A stretch of 18,361 bases of DNA from Verrucomicrobia bacterium UBA1629 (GTDB taxonomy: Bacteria; Verrucomicrobiota; Kiritimatiellia; RFP12; UBA1067). The DNA is taken from assembly GCA_002321305.1 (NCBI GenBank), contig DCMF01000011.1:1-18361 (forward strand), given 5' to 3'. A program made the position numbers and the translations under genes. This document shows, piece after piece, positions 16,259-18,361 of the stretch (the first letter of the stretch is position 1; every line of letters begins with the position of its first letter). The notes below the pieces were generated by a model. That model was not told where the DNA came from. It did not search any database and saw only the letters and a list, made by a program, of their open reading frames with translations.

Positions 16259-18154
16259 CTACTCGACGACGGCCTGGAACGACTGTGCCTCTTTCCCCTT
16301 GGCGGACAGCGTTCCGACCGCCTCGCCACTGTCCGTCAGCCCCGTCAGCGTCAGCTGCCGCGTCTTGACGGCGCCGGTCTTCGCGTCGAGGTAGCTCAGG
16401 CGGATCGTCCCGCGCAGGATGCCCGTGTCCTCGCCCACGTCCGCGCTCTCGACCGACAGGCCGCCCAGCCTCCCGACGAACCCGTCGCCGCCGAAGGTCA
16501 CGTCAAGGGCGCCGAGCTTGCCGACCGTCGTGCGCACCGTGAGAAGCCCGTCCTGCACCGTTCCCTTCGCGGCCTTCACGGACTGCTTCCTGCCGTCCGC
16601 GAGCATCACGAAGCCCTTGACGGACACCGAGCCGTCCTTCGAGGCCTTCGCCGTGGCGAGCTGGGCCAGCCCGGCCATCCGCCCGTCCGCGTCGAGCGCG
16701 AGGCCGCCGAACGTGCGCTTCGCGAGCCCGTCGAACGTCGCCGCCAGCCGCCCGCTGCCCGCGACCGGCACGACGATCTCCGTCCAGCGCGCGTAGTACG
16801 TCACGCTCCTCGTCACCTTGGTGGCGGACGTCGCCCGCGTGCCGCCGTTCGGCTTCGTGAACCAGCCGGCGAACGCATGGCCGTCGCGGCTCGCCGTCGG
16901 CAGGTCGCCCAGCGCCTCGCCCTTCGCGTAGGTCGCCGAGGCGGCGGACGCCGTGCCGCCGTTGGCGTCGAACGTCACCGTGAAGGGCTTCGGCTCGACG
17001 GGCGAGGGGGCGTCGGGGTCGGCCCCCGACGGATCCTCGACGAGAATGGGCCGGACGTGGATTACCTTCATGTCCGCCATCTCCCCGCAGAACGACGCAG
17101 GCACGACGAACGAAAGCGTCTTCCCCTTCGTGTCCGTCCCGTCAGGGAACGCAATCTCAGACGGTTCATCCCAGGAATCCTGATCCGTGATCTCCCAATG
17201 GTCGAACGTCATCCCAGGGGCGACGTTGGCGACCATCGACAGCCTCTCGCCGGGCTTGAACGTCCCGCCGCCCGTCACGTAGCCGTTGACGTAGAGCGGA
17301 TAGAACGCTTCGCCAGCCGCATTCTCGACCCGACGCGACACCACGATGTCGGCAACGACATGAACCGACTTGGACGCCGCCGGATAGAAAGCCAAGTCGC
17401 TCATCGTGAACTTGTCGTCCGCATCATTCCGCAGCGTGACCGTCGTCGCGCCCGCACAGCTGATCTTCAGCTGTGCGCCGGACTCGTATGAAACGCCCTT
17501 GCCGGATATCTGCCAGGCCGCCCAGTCGCCAATTTCACTAGCCGAGATCCCGCGAATTGCCAGAAGGCCAGTCTCCGGGATCTTGACTGTCATGGACACG
17601 CTCTTGGTCTTCCATTCGTTCCAGTCGAACATCCACGAGGGCGCGACTCCCTTGCAGGCCTCATCAGACATATAGTTGTAGCTGCCATTCACCTTAAGCT
17701 GGAATCCCGACAGGGAAGTGTCCCCGAGTTGCGTACACGCAAGGCCGAATATGCTCTTCGCATTGAACTCCGGCATGGCGTTTTCGTCCGGCTCGATGTA
17801 ATATGAGTCCGAAGCGACGTTCATGCCCTTCAAGCGCACCGAGAACGCCGGGAGGCCACCCCAACATCCTTTCCCGTTCACTCCACGAGATATCGGAACA
17901 ACGATCCATTTCCGGCCTTCATTGACCTTTCCGTCCGGCCACAGTGATAATTCCCACTCATGTTCTTTCCCGCCCGATTCGCAGGTTGCCATGTTCTCTT
18001 CGATCACATACCCGTTCCGATAGACTAGCGTCTTCTCGATCTCATATCCACTCCGATAGACTAAGGCCTTCATCTGCGCATCCGTCTTCACGGAAGGTTT
18101 TCGGGACTTCAAAGAATTTTGTGGAAGCGGGCGGCATGACCTTGATGCTTTCAT
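16259..18154 (-). CDS. InlB-repeat surface-type protein, 5' end replaced by IS sequence
   Basis: The open frame has 631 aa from ATG 18154. The first 17 or so residues are encoded by the end of the adjacent insertion sequence, and ATG 18154 overlaps the transposase stop as ATGA. An alternative start at ATG 18073 gives 604 aa. Neither start has a signal peptide, although the rest looks like an exported, beta-rich, surface-type protein, so the native N-terminus is presumably lost. A 12-residue duplication (LVYRSGYEIEKT / LVYRNGYVIEEN) is at the N-terminus. A YVTGGGTFKPGERLSMVA-like segment near 300 resembles repeats for large surface proteins. One InlB B-repeat (Flg_new type) starts at FTVTFDANGG and ends YYARW (about 16780-16990). 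The C-terminal 160 residues are a Gly-rich beta domain I do not recognise. The function is probably attachment or glycan binding. The gene may be non-functional or expressed from IS transcription. Confidence 0.7.
   Translation of the reverse strand: MKASRSCRPLPQNSLKSRKPSVKTDAQMKALVYRSGYEIEKTLVYRNGYVIEENMATCESGGKEHEWELSLWPDGKVNEGRKWIVVPISRGVNGKGCWGGLPAFSVRLKGMNVASDSYYIEPDENAMPEFNAKSIFGLACTQLGDTSLSGFQLKVNGSYNYMSDEACKGVAPSWMFDWNEWKTKSVSMTVKIPETGLLAIRGISASEIGDWAAWQISGKGVSYESGAQLKISCAGATTVTLRNDADDKFTMSDLAFYPAASKSVHVVADIVVSRRVENAAGEAFYPLYVNGYVTGGGTFKPGERLSMVANVAPGMTFDHWEITDQDSWDEPSEIAFPDGTDTKGKTLSFVVPASFCGEMADMKVIHVRPILVEDPSGADPDAPSPVEPKPFTVTFDANGGTASAASATYAKGEALGDLPTASRDGHAFAGWFTKPNGGTRATSATKVTRSVTYYARWTEIVVPVAGSGRLAATFDGLAKRTFGGLALDADGRMAGLAQLATAKASKDGSVSVKGFVMLADGRKQSVKAAKGTVQDGLLTVRTTVGKLGALDVTFGGDGFVGRLGGLSVESADVGEDTGILRGTIRLSYLDAKTGAVKTRQLTLTGLTDSGEAVGTLSAKGKEAQSFQAVVE
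18000..18071 (-). repeat. Two 36-bp tandem units at the start of the InlB-repeat gene
   Basis: Units 18000-18035 and 18036-18071 are about 80% identical and share the core CCGATAGACTA. They encode two near-identical 12-residue segments (LVYRxGYxIE). The repeat ends about 30 bases from the inferred IS boundary. Confidence 0.75.
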
Positions 18155-18361
18155 AATGCCGATCCAATCCTAACGAGGTCTGGGCGCAGATCCAGTTTCC
18201 CGCAGAAGAAGAGTATGACCGTGCGGAAGTTCTCGAAGTTCCGATAGCCCCTTGCCGAGGCCTTCAGGCTTTGAATGGTGGAGTTGAACCCCTCCGTGAG
18301 GGCGTTGTCAATCATGCAGCCAAACCACGCGAGGAGTCCGTAGAGATGCCTCTTCAACGTG
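18103..18361 (-). mobile_element. Partial ISL3-type insertion sequence, one end in window
   Basis: The C-terminal part of an ISL3-like transposase runs off the right edge. Downstream of its stop, the plus strand at 18103-18131 starts GGGACTTCAAAGAATTTTG and resembles the GG..CTTC-type terminal inverted repeats of ISL3 elements. I place the boundary near 18103 on that basis. The other end lies beyond the window, so the inverted repeat and the usual 8-bp target duplication cannot be checked here. Confidence 0.6.
18151..18361 (-). CDS. ISL3-like family transposase, C-terminal fragment
   Basis: The frame is open to the window edge, so the N-terminus and the first two catalytic acids are outside the window; 70 codons are visible. 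NALTEGFNSTIQSLKASARG contains the third acidic residue of the DDE triad (the Glu of TEGFN). It is followed by GYRNFENFRTVILFFCGKLDL, the typical C-terminal block of ISL3-type transposases. The enzyme cuts and joins the ends of its own element. Nothing in the visible part is broken. Its stop codon overlaps the ATG of the next open frame as ATGA, so translation could pass to the truncated InlB-repeat frame. Confidence 0.85.
   Translation of the reverse strand, partial: TLKRHLYGLLAWFGCMIDNALTEGFNSTIQSLKASARGYRNFENFRTVILFFCGKLDLRPDLVRIGSAL

Noticed and set aside
16133..17491. 452-aa plus-strand frame opposite the InlB-repeat gene
   Set aside because: Arg-rich shadow; the minus strand has an InlB repeat and consistent protein-like composition.

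Overview
The window reads as a fragment of a carbohydrate-degradation locus from a GC-rich, probably host-associated or sediment bacterium. The gene mix is large multidomain secreted glycoside hydrolases (GH), a XylR-type regulator, beta-helix 'autotransporter repeat' passengers without a barrel, and an InlB-repeat surface protein. There is no SusC/SusD pair. Together this best suggests the Kiritimatiellota/Verrucomicrobiota/Lentisphaerota neighbourhood and not Bacteroidota. This is an inference from gene style; there is no marker gene in the window.

Layout. (i) 1-5608, plus strand: the end of a two-barrel GH5-like protein, followed 16 bases later by a secreted GH39-GH97 fusion. They form the tail of an operon whose promoter lies outside the window. 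(ii) 5609-5784: a short convergent gap with no feature I can defend. (iii) 5785-8138, minus strand: a secreted GH43-like enzyme and, upstream of it, a XylR-like regulator (periplasmic-binding-like sensor plus AraC HTH). Each has its own extended -10 promoter. (iv) 8139-8428: a divergent regulatory region with two promoters, a strong REP-like hairpin preceded by three short direct repeats, and several small palindromes. (v) 8429-16053, plus strand: a probable three-gene operon comprising a 1270-aa secreted GH5-like enzyme, an 861-aa secreted beta-helix protein with PATR-type repeats, and a 382-aa WbsX/GH99-like protein. (vi) 16054-16258: a convergent gap with a 14-bp perfect inverted repeat enclosing about 100 bases. 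(vii) 16259-18154, minus strand: an InlB-repeat surface-type protein that has lost its 5' end to an ISL3-type insertion sequence. The end of that IS and the C-terminus of its transposase fill 18103-18361.

How it may work together (inference). The XylR-like protein senses a sugar in the cytoplasm and controls the neighbouring GH43 gene and the divergent operon. The secreted GH5-like, GH39-GH97, GH43 and WbsX-like enzymes would trim a branched hemicellulose- or pectin-like glycan. The beta-helix protein and the InlB-repeat protein may serve in surface attachment or binding. No transporter, sulfatase or sugar catabolism gene is present.

Three features stand out: the GH39-GH97 fusion; three promoters sharing the TGnTATAAT extended -10 element, two of them essentially at the start codon (leaderless or nearly so); and a 15-bp in-frame minisatellite that lengthens the basic N-terminus of a signal peptide.
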